DNA of 51,535 nt from Massilia sp. PDC64 (lineage in GTDB: Bacteria; Pseudomonadota; Gammaproteobacteria; Burkholderiales; Burkholderiaceae_D). The number at the start of each line of letters is the position of its first letter. Position 1 is the first letter of the stretch. The stretch is from NCBI RefSeq assembly GCF_900101265.1, contig NZ_FMZS01000021.1:1-51535 (forward strand), in the 5' to 3' direction. Shown here one piece after another: positions 41,242-50,381 of this stretch. A program made the position numbers and the translations under genes. Below the pieces are notes generated by a model. That model was not told where the DNA came from. It saw nothing but the letters and a program-made list of their open reading frames with translations, and did no database searches.

Positions 41242-42081
41242 GTGTGGGTGTTGGCGGTAACGGTGTACTTCGTGTTGGCGTGCGCGATCAGCTGGATGAT
41301 GCTGTTCCCAGCCGGCCGCGAGTTCGTGCTGAACGCGCTGGCGGGTGCCGGGGCCCGGCTCGGCCGGCGCGCGGGTGCGCTCGCGCAGCAGCGCCTGCGC
41401 GACGCGGATGCGTTGCGGGCGAACGGCCGCGCGGCGGCGGGCACCCTGGCCGGCTTCGTGCGGCGCCACTGGATCGCCTGCACGTGCGGCGCGGCGCTCG
41501 TCTGCCTGCCGCCGCTGGCCGCCCTGCTGCTGACGGAACGGCCCATGCTGAGCGGCTACGAGTCGCTGGAGCGCCCCGTGAACACGCAGGTGGCCGACCT
41601 GCTGCAGGGAGAACAGCTCGTGCCGCCGCCCCCGCTGCCGCCGCTCGTGTTCGCGACGGCCGAAGTGGCGCAGGAACGTCCGCTGCTCGCCTCCGCCAGC
41701 CGCGACTGGGCCCTGCTGAACGCCGACTACACGCAGCGCCTGCTGACGGTCTTCCGGATCATGAAGGAACGCCATGGCTACGAGATGGCGATCCTGGAAG
41801 GCTATCGCAGCGCCGCGCGCCAGGACGCTCTGGCCGCGCTGGGACCCGGCGTCACCAACGCGCGCGCCTGGCAAAGCTGGCACCAGTACGGCCTCGCCGC
41901 CGATTGCGCGTTCGTCCGCGACGGCAAGCTCGTGATCTCGGAAAAGGATCCGTGGGCCATGCGCGGCTACCAGTTGTACGGCCAGGTGGCCGAATCCGTC
42001 GGCCTCACGTGGGGCGGACGCTGGAAAATGATGGACCTCGGGCACACGGAACTGCGCCTGCCCGGCGTCATGAAGCATTAA
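41242..42081 (+). CDS. Membrane-anchored M15-type peptidase of the T6SS operon
   Basis: This 279-residue protein starts at a GTG with ribosome site CCGGAGAG. It has a membrane helix at the N-terminus and a second near residues 80-100, then a zinc peptidase domain of the M15 (VanY/endolysin) type: YRSAARQ, then HQYGLAADCAF with the first zinc His and Asp, and MDLGHTEL with the last His. It should cut peptide bonds in peptidoglycan. A peptidase of this group (TagX) in Acinetobacter is needed for T6SS assembly, which fits its place upstream of tssM. An earlier TTG at 41143 is less likely because it lies before the -10. Confidence 0.82.
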   Translation: MWVLAVTVYFVLACAISWMMLFPAGREFVLNALAGAGARLGRRAGALAQQRLRDADALRANGRAAAGTLAGFVRRHWIACTCGAALVCLPPLAALLLTERPMLSGYESLERPVNTQVADLLQGEQLVPPPPLPPLVFATAEVAQERPLLASASRDWALLNADYTQRLLTVFRIMKERHGYEMAILEGYRSAARQDALAALGPGVTNARAWQSWHQYGLAADCAFVRDGKLVISEKDPWAMRGYQLYGQVAESVGLTWGGRWKMMDLGHTELRLPGVMKH

Positions 42082-42097
42082 TCACACTCTCTTCATC

Positions 42098-45000
42098 ATG
42101 CAAAAAATCTGGGATTTCCTGACCGCCCGCGCCAGCCTCACCGTCATCGGCTGGGTGGCCTTTGCCGCGCTGCTGTTCGTGGCCGCGCGGCTGCTGCAAT
42201 GGCCGCCATCGCTGCCGTGGATCGTGCTCGGCATCGCGCTCGCCGTCGGCGCCGCCATCTGGCTGTTCCGCCGCTGGCGCCATGCCCGCAAGGCGAAGCA
42301 GATCGGCGACATGCTCGAGCAGCAGGCCAACAAACCCGTGCCGGACGCCACGCAGCGCCAGGAAACGGAAGTGATCCGCAAGCGCCTGCTCGAAGCCATC
42401 GCGACGATCAAGGGCTCCAAGCTGGGCCAGTTGTCCGGCAGCGCCGCGCTGTACGAACTGCCGTGGTACATGATCATCGGGAATCCGGCGGCCGGCAAGA
42501 GCACGGCGATCGCCAGCTCGGGCCTGCAGTTCCCCTTCGCCGACAGCAAGGTCGTGCAGGGCGTGGGCGGCACGCGCAACTGCGACTGGTTCTTCACGAC
42601 CGAGGGCATCCTGCTCGACACGGCCGGGCGCTACTCCGTCGTCGACCAGGACCGCGCCGAGTGGTTCGGCTTCCTCGACCTGCTCAAGAAGCACCGCCGC
42701 AAGGCTCCCATCAACGGCGTCATCATCGCCGTCAGCATCGCGGAGCTCACGCGCAACCGCCCCGAATTCGCGATCAACCTGGCCAAGAACCTGCGCCAGC
42801 GCGTGCAGGAACTGACCGAGCGCCTCGAAGTGCACGCGCCCGTGTACGTCGTGTTCACGAAGGCCGACCTGATCGACGGCTTCAACGAATTCTTCCAGGA
42901 CGCCGAGCGCGCCGAGCGCGAAAAGGTGTGGGGCGCCACGCTCCCGTACGACCAGAACGTGACGAGCGAACGCCTGCTCGACCTGTTCGACGCCCGCTTC
43001 GACGAGCTGTACGACGGCCTCAAGGAACTGAGCCTCGCGAACATGGCGCTGCAGCGGCGCGAGAGCATGCCGTCCGGCGTGTTCACGTTCCCGCTCGAAT
43101 TCGCGTCGATCAAGCCCGCGCTGCGCGCGTTCGTCGCCACGCTGTTCGAGGACAACCCGTTCCAGTTCAAGCCCGTCTTCCGCGGCTTCTACTTCACGAG
43201 CGCGCTGCAGGAAGGCGAGACGGTGTCCACGTCGTCGGCCCGCGTCGCGCAGCGCTTCGACCTGCGCCTCGCGCCGCCGGCGCACGAAGACCAGCACCAG
43301 CAGCAGGGTTACTTCCTGTTGAACCTGTTCCGCAAGGTGATCTTCGCCGACAAGGACCTCGTCGCGCAGTACGCCAGCCCGGCCAAGACGCGCCTGCGCT
43401 ATGCCGCGTTCTTCGCCGCCACCGCCATCGTCGGCCTCGCACTCGGCGGCTGGAGCTGGTCGTACATGAACAACCGCCAGCTCGTCGCCAACGTCCAGGC
43501 CGACCTGGACCAGGCCATCCGCGTGCAGAGCAAGAGCCTCGACCTGCAGTCGCGCTTCCAGGCGCTGGAGATCCTGCAGGACCGCATCGAACAGCTCGAC
43601 CGCTATGCCGAACACCGTCCGCTGGGCCTCAGTCTCGGCCTGTACCAGGGCAACCTCCTGAACCGGAAGCTGAAGGAAGAGTATTTCAACGGCGTGCGCG
43701 AAGTGATGCTGAAGCCCGTCGCGCAATCGCTGGAATCGTACCTCGCCGACGTGAACGGCAACGCGGGCCAGCTGCAGCCGCTGAACAAGCCTGCCGGCGC
43801 TCCGGCCGCAGGTGCGCCCGCCGCCGACGCGCCGCAGCAGTTCAAGGATGCGTCGCCCGCCGACACCGAAGATGCGTACAACGCGCTGAAGACGTACCTG
43901 ATGCTGGGCGATAAATCGCGCGCCGAGAGCGCCCACCTGAACGACCAGCTGACGCGCTTCTGGCGCAACTGGCTGGAGGCGAACCGCGGTGCGATGCCGC
44001 GCGAGCAGATGATCCGCAGCGCCGAGCGCATGATTTCGTTCTACCTCGCGCAGGTGAACGACCCCTCCTGGCCCGTCATCGACACGCGCCTCGCCCTCGT
44101 CGACCAGACCCGCGACAGCCTGCGCAAGGTCGTGCGCGGCATGCCGGCGCGGGAACGCGTGTACGCGGACGTGAAGGCGCGCGCCGCCACCCGCTATCCG
44201 TCGATCACCGTGGCGCGCATCGTCGGCGACCAGGACAAGGACCTCGTCCTCGGCAGCTATGCGATCTCGGGCGCCTTCACGCGCCAGGCCTGGGAAGGCT
44301 TCGTGCAGCAGGCATTCCGCGACGCCGCCAACCGCGAGCTGCAGAGCGCCGACTGGGTGCTCAAGACCGCCGCGCGCGACGACCTCACGCTGGAAGGCAG
44401 CCCGGAACAGATCCAGAAATCGCTCGTCGACCTGTACAAGGCGGAGTATGCGCGCGAATGGCAGAAGTTCATGCAGGGCGTGACGGTGAAGGACCTCGAC
44501 GGTTTCGACGGCGCCGCCGCCGCGATGAACCGCCTCGGCGACCCGCAGAATTCGCCCATCAACAAGCTCGTGGCCACCGTGTACGAACAGACGTCGTGGG
44601 ACAACCCCACGCTGGCCGGCGCCACCTTGCAGCGCGCGCAGACCGGCCTGACGGGCTGGTTCCGCGAAACGATCCTGCGCCAGAAGCCCGCCATCGTGAA
44701 CGTCAGCCTGCCGGCGCCGGGCACGCAGAACGCATCGGCACCGGCCCTTGGCCCGGTCGGCCGCGAATTCGCCGGCGTCGCCCGTCTCGTCGTCGCGCGC
44801 GACAAAGATGCCTCGCTGATGCGCGGCTACATCGACAACCTGTCGAAGCTGCGCGCCCGCTTCAACCAGATCAAGAACCAGGGCGACCCCGGCCCCGGCG
44901 CCAAGCAGCTGATGCAGCAGACGCTGGACGGCAGCGGTTCCGAGCTGGCCGACGCGCTGAAATACGTGGACGAACAGATGCTCGTCGGGATGACGGACGC

Positions 45001-45862
45001 CCAGCGCCAGGCCCTGCGTCCCGTGCTCGTGCGCCCGCTGATGCAGACGTTCGCCGTGATCGTGCAGCCGGCGGAAGCGGAGCTCAACAAGGTGTGGGCC
45101 GCGCAGGTGGTGCAGCCGTTCAACCGCGACCTGGCGACGAAATACCCGTTCTCGACGGAGTCCAAGGCCGAGGCGAGCAATGCCGAAATCGGCCAGATCT
45201 TCGGCCCGGACGGCGCGATCGCGAAATTCTTCAACACGACGGTCGGTCCGCTGGTCGTGCGCCGCGGCGATACGCTCAGCCCGCGCACGTGGGCCGACAT
45301 GGGCGTGAACCTGGCGCCGAACGTCGTCGCGAGCTTCCCCGGCTGGGTCGCACCGCTGGCCGCCGGCGGCGTCGCCAACGCGGCGGCGAGCAGCGGTGGC
45401 GAGGCGCAGACGCGCTTCGACCTGCAGGCGCTGGGCACGCAGGGCGCCACCGAATTCACGGTGGAGATCGACGGCCAGTCGCTGCGCTGGCGCGGCCAGC
45501 CGCAGCCGTGGGTCCACATGGTGTGGCCGAACCCGCAGGGCGTGCCGGGTGCGAAGATCACGGCCCTCACGCCGGAAGGCCGCAACGTCGTCGTGCTGGA
45601 CGAGCCGGGCCACTTCGGACTCAAGAAGATGATCGACGCGGCCCAGCGCAAGCGCAAGCCCGACGGCTCGTTCGAGCTGTCGTGGCAGGCGGGCGGCGTC
45701 ACGGTGACGGCGAACCTGAAGGTCTTGCCGGCCGCGCCGGCACCCGCACCTGTGCAGGCGTCCGCGTCGGGCCAGGGCTTCAAGCGGCTGCGCCTGCCGG
45801 AGACGATCACGGCACCGCGCACCGCCCCGGTGCGCACGGCGATGGCGGGAGGTGCGCAATGA
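42098..45862 (+). CDS. tssM: T6SS membrane-complex protein TssM (IcmF)
   Basis: This 1254-residue inner-membrane protein anchors the type VI secretion machine. Two membrane helices lie near the start (about residues 12-55) and one near residue 440. Between them is the cytoplasmic GTPase-like domain with an intact Walker A, IIGNPAAGKST (about residue 127), and RNCDWFFTTEGILLDTAGRY. The long periplasmic part includes the IcmF-related and C-terminal domains that bind TssJ. Start ATG follows the M15 gene by 16 bases; its stop overlaps tagF by ATGA. tssJ and tssL are not in the window. Confidence 0.96.
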   Translation: MQKIWDFLTARASLTVIGWVAFAALLFVAARLLQWPPSLPWIVLGIALAVGAAIWLFRRWRHARKAKQIGDMLEQQANKPVPDATQRQETEVIRKRLLEAIATIKGSKLGQLSGSAALYELPWYMIIGNPAAGKSTAIASSGLQFPFADSKVVQGVGGTRNCDWFFTTEGILLDTAGRYSVVDQDRAEWFGFLDLLKKHRRKAPINGVIIAVSIAELTRNRPEFAINLAKNLRQRVQELTERLEVHAPVYVVFTKADLIDGFNEFFQDAERAEREKVWGATLPYDQNVTSERLLDLFDARFDELYDGLKELSLANMALQRRESMPSGVFTFPLEFASIKPALRAFVATLFEDNPFQFKPVFRGFYFTSALQEGETVSTSSARVAQRFDLRLAPPAHEDQHQQQGYFLLNLFRKVIFADKDLVAQYASPAKTRLRYAAFFAATAIVGLALGGWSWSYMNNRQLVANVQADLDQAIRVQSKSLDLQSRFQALEILQDRIEQLDRYAEHRPLGLSLGLYQGNLLNRKLKEEYFNGVREVMLKPVAQSLESYLADVNGNAGQLQPLNKPAGAPAAGAPAADAPQQFKDASPADTEDAYNALKTYLMLGDKSRAESAHLNDQLTRFWRNWLEANRGAMPREQMIRSAERMISFYLAQVNDPSWPVIDTRLALVDQTRDSLRKVVRGMPARERVYADVKARAATRYPSITVARIVGDQDKDLVLGSYAISGAFTRQAWEGFVQQAFRDAANRELQSADWVLKTAARDDLTLEGSPEQIQKSLVDLYKAEYAREWQKFMQGVTVKDLDGFDGAAAAMNRLGDPQNSPINKLVATVYEQTSWDNPTLAGATLQRAQTGLTGWFRETILRQKPAIVNVSLPAPGTQNASAPALGPVGREFAGVARLVVARDKDASLMRGYIDNLSKLRARFNQIKNQGDPGPGAKQLMQQTLDGSGSELADALKYVDEQMLVGMTDAQRQALRPVLVRPLMQTFAVIVQPAEAELNKVWAAQVVQPFNRDLATKYPFSTESKAEASNAEIGQIFGPDGAIAKFFNTTVGPLVVRRGDTLSPRTWADMGVNLAPNVVASFPGWVAPLAAGGVANAAASSGGEAQTRFDLQALGTQGATEFTVEIDGQSLRWRGQPQPWVHMVWPNPQGVPGAKITALTPEGRNVVVLDEPGHFGLKKMIDAAQRKRKPDGSFELSWQAGGVTVTANLKVLPAAPAPAPVQASASGQGFKRLRLPETITAPRTAPVRTAMAGGAQ

Positions 45863-46845
45863 GCCGCCTCACGACTCCCGTCAGCGTCGGCTATTTCGGC
45901 AAGCTGCCCAGCCGCGGCGACTTCGTGCGCGGCAGCGCCAGCCCGGCCCTCCTGAAAGTGCTGGACGACTGGCTGTCGGAAGCGATGGACCTGATGAGCA
46001 CCAACGCGCGCTGGAAGCTCGCGTACGACGCGGCCGCGCCGCTGCACTTCGCGTTCGTCGGCCCGCGCCGGCGCCACGCCATCGGCGGCCACATCGTCGC
46101 CAGCAGCGACGAATCGAGCCGCCGCTATCCGTTCCTGATGGCCGCCGCGATGGAGATCGCGGAGCCAAGCGCCTTCCTGCCCACGACGCCGCTCGTGTTC
46201 ACGCGCCTGTGGAGCCGCCTCGAGACGCTGACGGCGGGCGTGCGCAACGCGGGCGATCCGGCCGCGCCGCTGCTCGCGGCCAGCAGCCAGCCGATCGACC
46301 TGGACCTGCGCGCCGCCGCGTACGATCCGGCATTCGACGACTTCCTGGAAGTGCAGACGGTCGCCGCGCTGGACGCGCTGCTGGCGGGCGCCGGGTTCAC
46401 CGTCTCCACGCGCCAGGTGCTGCTGGCACTGGGCATGCTGCTGCAGCCTGTGCTGGCCAGCGGGTCCGGACGCCTGGAAAAGAGCCTCGTGCTGCCGCTG
46501 CCGGAAGACGCCATCCACCGCAACCTCGTGGCCGCGTTCTGGATGCACGTGATCGCGCCCTTCCTCGCGCGCGCCGACTTCGAGCTGGCCCTGTTCGTCA
46601 CGCGGCTGGACGACCGGCCGGCGCTCGTCGTCGGTTTTTCCGGCGCGTCGGCGCAAACGCTGCGCACCCTCATCGACCCGCAGGCGGGCCTCGACCACCT
46701 CATCGGTTTCGCCGACCTCGAATGGGTCGAAGACCAGGTCGACGGCGACTACGCCGTGCGCAAGCTCTCCGCCTACCTGGCGCAGGGCAGCCTGTCCCTC
46801 AAGTCCGCGCTCGATTCCGTCGCCGCGGCATTCATCGGAACCTGA
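45859..46845 (+). CDS. tagF: T6SS-associated protein TagF (ImpM family)
   Basis: This 328-residue protein begins VSVGYFGKLPSRGDFVRGSASPALLKVLDDWL, the hallmark of the TagF/ImpM family, and continues with SSDESSRRYPFLMAAAM. TagF is a repressor of T6SS assembly in Pseudomonas and acts on Fha-type scaffolds and the membrane complex. It is coupled to tssM by ATGA and followed one base later by the OmpA-like gene. Confidence 0.93.
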   Translation: MSRLTTPVSVGYFGKLPSRGDFVRGSASPALLKVLDDWLSEAMDLMSTNARWKLAYDAAAPLHFAFVGPRRRHAIGGHIVASSDESSRRYPFLMAAAMEIAEPSAFLPTTPLVFTRLWSRLETLTAGVRNAGDPAAPLLAASSQPIDLDLRAAAYDPAFDDFLEVQTVAALDALLAGAGFTVSTRQVLLALGMLLQPVLASGSGRLEKSLVLPLPEDAIHRNLVAAFWMHVIAPFLARADFELALFVTRLDDRPALVVGFSGASAQTLRTLIDPQAGLDHLIGFADLEWVEDQVDGDYAVRKLSAYLAQGSLSLKSALDSVAAAFIGT

Positions 46846-46846
46846 T

Positions 46847-47641
46847 ATGCGATTCTTCACCCAGCGCGTCCTGCTCGCGTTCATCGTCACGTGCCACGCC
46901 GGTATCGCCGCCGCACAGAACACCGCGCCGGCCCCCGCCACACCGCAGCCGGGCCAGGTGCTCGCCAGCGGCACCGTGCCGGACGAGGCGACCAAGGCCG
47001 CCGTGCTCGCGAAGCTGCGCGAGGTCTACGGGCTTGAGCGCGTCGTCGACCAGATTGCCATCGGCCCCGTCGCCATGCCCGCGAACTGGAACGGCTACGT
47101 GCAGAAGCTGATCACGCCGGACCTGCGCCAGATCAGCCGCGGCCAACTGAAAATCGACGGCAGCAACGTCAGCCTGCGCGGCGAAGTCGCGAACGAGGCG
47201 CTGCGCCAGCGCATCGCCAGCAACGTCGCCACCAGCCTGAATCCGACGTACACCGTCAACAACGGCCTGCGCGTCTCCGCCGCCGAACAGGCCCTGCTCG
47301 ACAACACGCTGGCCAACCGCACCGTGGAGTTCGAGAGCGGCAAGGCGACCCTGACGCCGACCGGGCGCGCGATCCTCGACGAGATGGTTGCGGCGATGCA
47401 GAAGCTCAAGGGCCGCCGCATCGAGATCATCGGCCACACGGACAGCGCGGGCCTCCGTGCCAGCAACGTGAGCCTGAGCCAGGCGCGCGCCGCCACGGTG
47501 AAGGCCTACCTGGCCGCGCACGGCATCCCGGAAGAGAACCTGTCCGCCAGCGGCCAGGGCCCGGACCGCCCCATCGCCAGCAACGACACCGCCGAGGGCC
47601 GCGCGCGCAACCGCCGCATCGAATTCCGCCTCGCGCAATGA
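46847..47641 (+). CDS. OmpA-family periplasmic protein of the T6SS operon
   Basis: This 264-residue protein has a signal peptide (ending AGIAAA), a middle region that resembles a BON-like module (LKIDGSNVSLRGEVANEALRQRI), and a C-terminal OmpA domain for peptidoglycan binding (TVEFESGKATLTPTGRAILDEM, IEIIGHTDSAG, NVSLSQARAATVKAYL, NRRIEFRLAQ). In T6SS loci such proteins hold the secretion complex to the cell wall, as TagL or a TagL-partner does. Here the domain is on a soluble protein rather than fused to TssL. Confidence 0.88.
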   Translation: MRFFTQRVLLAFIVTCHAGIAAAQNTAPAPATPQPGQVLASGTVPDEATKAAVLAKLREVYGLERVVDQIAIGPVAMPANWNGYVQKLITPDLRQISRGQLKIDGSNVSLRGEVANEALRQRIASNVATSLNPTYTVNNGLRVSAAEQALLDNTLANRTVEFESGKATLTPTGRAILDEMVAAMQKLKGRRIEIIGHTDSAGLRASNVSLSQARAATVKAYLAAHGIPEENLSASGQGPDRPIASNDTAEGRARNRRIEFRLAQ

Positions 47642-47660
47642 CTTCAACGTGAAAGACACC

Positions 47661-48692
47661 ATGTTTACCGCCGACGCCCTGCTCGCCCCGATCTCCGACG
47701 CCAACCCGTGCGGCGCCGACCTCGCCTTCTCGCCCGAACTGGACGCCATCGCCCGCGCGCGCCAGTTCGACGACCCGTCGCTCGCGCAGGGCGAATGGGT
47801 GACGGAACTGAAGGAAGCCGACTGGGGCTTCGTCGTCGACCGCTGCGCGCGCCTGCTGACCGAACAGACGAAGGACCTGCGCCTCGCCGTCTGGCTCACG
47901 GAAGCCGCCGCCAAGCGCCATCACCTGCGCGGCCTGGGCGAAGGCTTCCGCGTGCTGGCGGGCCTGTGCGAACGCTATTGGGACCTGGGCCTGTATCCGG
48001 AGGCGGACGGCGGCGACCAGGAACAGCGCATCGGCAACCTCGCATGGATCCTGTCGCGCACGCGCGCCCTCGTGCGCGAGATGCCGCTGACGGAAGGCCG
48101 CGGCGCGTCATATTCGACGGTCGATTTCGAAGCGGCCCGCCGCCGCGCCGCCGCCGGTGATGCCGACACGCCGCCGCGCCTGGCGGACATGGAAGCGGCC
48201 AAACGGGGCAACTCCACCGCGTTCATCGAAGGCATGCGCGCGGACGCGCAAAGCTGCCTGGACGCGCTCGCGCAACTGGAACGGGCGGCGGACGAACGCC
48301 TGGGCCAGGACAGCCCGGGCTTTTCGCAGGCGCGCGAAGCCGTGCAGGCGCTCTTGCACTCGCTGCCGGCGCCGGCCGCCGCGCCGCAGGCGGCGGCTCC
48401 CGCTGAAGCGCCCGCCGAACCAGCCGCCGGAACGCAAGCGGTCGTGGCAGCACCGCAGCCGCAGGCCATCGTCGCCGGCGCGATCCGCTCGCGCGCGGAC
48501 GCGATCGCGCAGCTGCGCACCATCGCGAAGTTCTTCCGCGAGACGGAACCGCACAGCCCCGTGTCGTACTTCGCCGAGAAGGCGGCGAGCGCCGGCGAGC
48601 AGGACCTGCATACGTGGCTGCGCTCCGTCATCAAGGACCAGGGTGCCCTGGCCCATCTCGAGGAAATGCTGGGGGTGCCGCCGGCGGAGTAA
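47661..48692 (+). CDS. tssA: T6SS protein TssA (ImpA family)
   Basis: This 343-residue protein has the ImpA N-terminal domain (LLAPISDANPCGADLAFSPELDAI, EADWGFVVDRCARLL, ERYWDLGLYPEADGGD), a Pro/Ala-rich linker (about residues 232-272) and a C-terminal helical domain (HSPVSYFAEKAASAGEQDLHTWL). TssA sits at the baseplate and primes or caps the sheath. The ATG at 47661 is chosen; a GTG four codons earlier (47649) is also possible. It ends this T6SS gene group; sheath, baseplate, ClpV, Hcp and VgrG genes are not in the window. Confidence 0.92.
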   Translation: MFTADALLAPISDANPCGADLAFSPELDAIARARQFDDPSLAQGEWVTELKEADWGFVVDRCARLLTEQTKDLRLAVWLTEAAAKRHHLRGLGEGFRVLAGLCERYWDLGLYPEADGGDQEQRIGNLAWILSRTRALVREMPLTEGRGASYSTVDFEAARRRAAAGDADTPPRLADMEAAKRGNSTAFIEGMRADAQSCLDALAQLERAADERLGQDSPGFSQAREAVQALLHSLPAPAAAPQAAAPAEAPAEPAAGTQAVVAAPQPQAIVAGAIRSRADAIAQLRTIAKFFRETEPHSPVSYFAEKAASAGEQDLHTWLRSVIKDQGALAHLEEMLGVPPAE

Positions 48693-48702
48693 ACTGCCCG
48701 CC

Positions 48703-49599
48703 ATGGACCTCAAACGATTGAAAACCTTCGCCCGCGTGGCCCGCACGCTGAACCTCAGCGAGGCCGCGCGGCAAATCCACCGCACGCAATCGAGCGTGAC
48801 GGAACAGATCCAGGCGCTGGAGGCCGACCTCGGCGTGGCGCTGTTCGACCGCGCGAACCGCAAGCTCGCGTTGACGGCCGCGGGCGCGTGCCTCCTCGCG
48901 TACGCGGACCGGCTGATCGGCCTGGCGGACGAGGCGCGCGACGCCGTCCTCGCCGCGGCCGGGAACGCCTCGCGGACGCTGGACGTGGGCGGCATCGAGA
49001 CCCTCGCCGTCGCGTTCCTGCCCGACGTCCTGGCGCGCATGGCCGCCATCCATCCGGACATCGCCGTCCGCGTGACGGTAGCCCAGACGTCGGCACTGCA
49101 CGCGCAGGTGAAGGACGGCACGCTCGACGCCGCCCTCTTCTTCGGCACGCGCACCGCAAGCGACGGCATCGCGTGCAGCGTGATCGCGCAAGCGCCCCTC
49201 GTGCTGATCGTGCCCTCCGAACATCCGCTGGCGGCGCGCGCGAGCGCCGGGCATGAGGACGTCGCACACGAACGCTTTCTCGTGACGGCGTCGGGCTGCG
49301 GCTACCGCCGGATGTTCGAGGCGGCGTTCCGGTCGCGCGTGGCCGGGGAGCCCGTCATCGCCGCGGAGTGCGACAGCGTGGCGGCCATCGTCAAGCTGGT
49401 GGAACGGGGCCTGGGCTGTGCCATCGTGCCGCGCATGGTGCCGGCGCTCGCCGACGCCCGCGTCGCGATCGTGCCGTGGCATGGCGAGGGCGCGACGGTG
49501 CCCGTCTCGCTCGCGCATCGCCTGCCGGCACCGGCCGCCGTGGCGGCATTACACGAGGCACTACACGAGGCGATGGCCGCCGTCGAGATGCAGCACTGA
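48703..49599 (+). CDS. LysR-family transcriptional regulator
   Basis: This 298-residue protein has the LysR helix-turn-helix (KTFARVARTLNLSEAARQIHRTQSSVTEQIQALEADLGVALFDR) and a two-lobed effector domain (ETLAVAFLPDVLARM; GCGYRRMFEAAF; LVERGLGCAIVPRMV). It starts 10 bases after tssA in the same direction and may be read through from it, but LysR genes usually control a neighbour. The convergent SDR gene, overlapping its 3' end by 39 bases, is the other candidate target. Confidence 0.9.
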   Translation: MDLKRLKTFARVARTLNLSEAARQIHRTQSSVTEQIQALEADLGVALFDRANRKLALTAAGACLLAYADRLIGLADEARDAVLAAAGNASRTLDVGGIETLAVAFLPDVLARMAAIHPDIAVRVTVAQTSALHAQVKDGTLDAALFFGTRTASDGIACSVIAQAPLVLIVPSEHPLAARASAGHEDVAHERFLVTASGCGYRRMFEAAFRSRVAGEPVIAAECDSVAAIVKLVERGLGCAIVPRMVPALADARVAIVPWHGEGATVPVSLAHRLPAPAAVAALHEALHEAMAAVEMQH

Positions 49600-50283
49600 G
49601 CCCGTGGCGAAGCCGTTGCGCATCAGGAAGCGGATGCCGTCCGCGATATCGCCGGGCCGGCCGATGCGGCCGACGGGCAGCTTCTGCGCCATCGCGTCCA
49701 GCCGGGCCGGCGCCTCGTCGCCCGCGACGTGCTGCCAGATCGGCGTATCGACCCAGCCGGGCGACACGACGTTGACGCGGATGGGCGCCAGCTCGACGGC
49801 CAGCGCGTACGCGAGCGACGCCAGCGCCCCGTTGACGCCGGCAACGACGGACCCGCGCGGCGCGGGGCGGTAGGCCGCGATCCCCGACGTGAACGTGATG
49901 GACCCGTGCGGCGCGAGCCTGCTGCTGCCATGCTTGGCCAGGAGCCACGGCCCGAAGAATTTCGAATCGAAGACCCGGCGCGCGGCCGCCAGTTCCAGGT
50001 CGGGCAGCAGCTCGTAGGCGCCTTCGATGTCCGCCGCCGTGGACACGATGTGGTCCAGCCGGCCGCACTCGGCGAAGAGGCGGATGACGTCGTCCTCGTG
50101 CGCGATGTCGGCGGCCACCATGCGGACGTCGCCGACGGCGGCGAGCGCAGCCCGTGCCTGCGCCAGGCGTTCGGACGAGCGGCCCGCGATGACGACGGCG
50201 CTGCCGTCCGCGAGGAGCGACCGCGCGAGCTCCAGGCCCATCCCCGAACTGCCGCCGACGATCAATACCGTTTCCTTGTTCAT
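49561..50283 (-). CDS. SDR-family protein with altered active site
   Basis: This 240-residue protein has the Rossmann motif VLIVGGSSGMGLELARSL and the C-terminal short-chain dehydrogenase pattern (VNVVSPGWVDTPIW, GRPGDIADGIRFLM). The catalytic Tyr-x-x-x-Lys is not there: the segment after ITFTSGIAAYRP reads SVVAGVNGALASLAYALAVEL, with Val and Asn where Tyr and Lys stand. It may still bind NAD(P) but should work differently, or act in binding or regulation. ATG has weak ribosome context (GGGAGAAGAC). Confidence 0.88.
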   Translation of the reverse strand: MNKETVLIVGGSSGMGLELARSLLADGSAVVIAGRSSERLAQARAALAAVGDVRMVAADIAHEDDVIRLFAECGRLDHIVSTAADIEGAYELLPDLELAAARRVFDSKFFGPWLLAKHGSSRLAPHGSITFTSGIAAYRPAPRGSVVAGVNGALASLAYALAVELAPIRVNVVSPGWVDTPIWQHVAGDEAPARLDAMAQKLPVGRIGRPGDIADGIRFLMRNGFATGSVLHLDGGHRLV

Positions 50284-50360
50284 GTCTTCTCCCGTGATAT
50301 CGATGGCGCGATTGTCGGCGCAAGACCGCGGGAAGAGAAACGGGAAAAAGCGATCGGCGC

Positions 50361-50377
50361 CATCGGCAACGCCGATG
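50361..50377 (-). terminator. Possible weak terminator of the LacI gene
   Basis: A hairpin CATCGGC-AAC-GCCGATG lies just after the LacI stop in its reading direction. A run of five T follows about ten bases later on that strand, which is further than ideal. Confidence 0.35.
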
Positions 50378-50381
50378 ACGG

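Noticed and set aside
42068..45859. A 1263-codon minus-strand open frame opposite tssM
   Set aside because: It is antisense to a clear IcmF/TssM gene and has the biased composition of a shadow frame.
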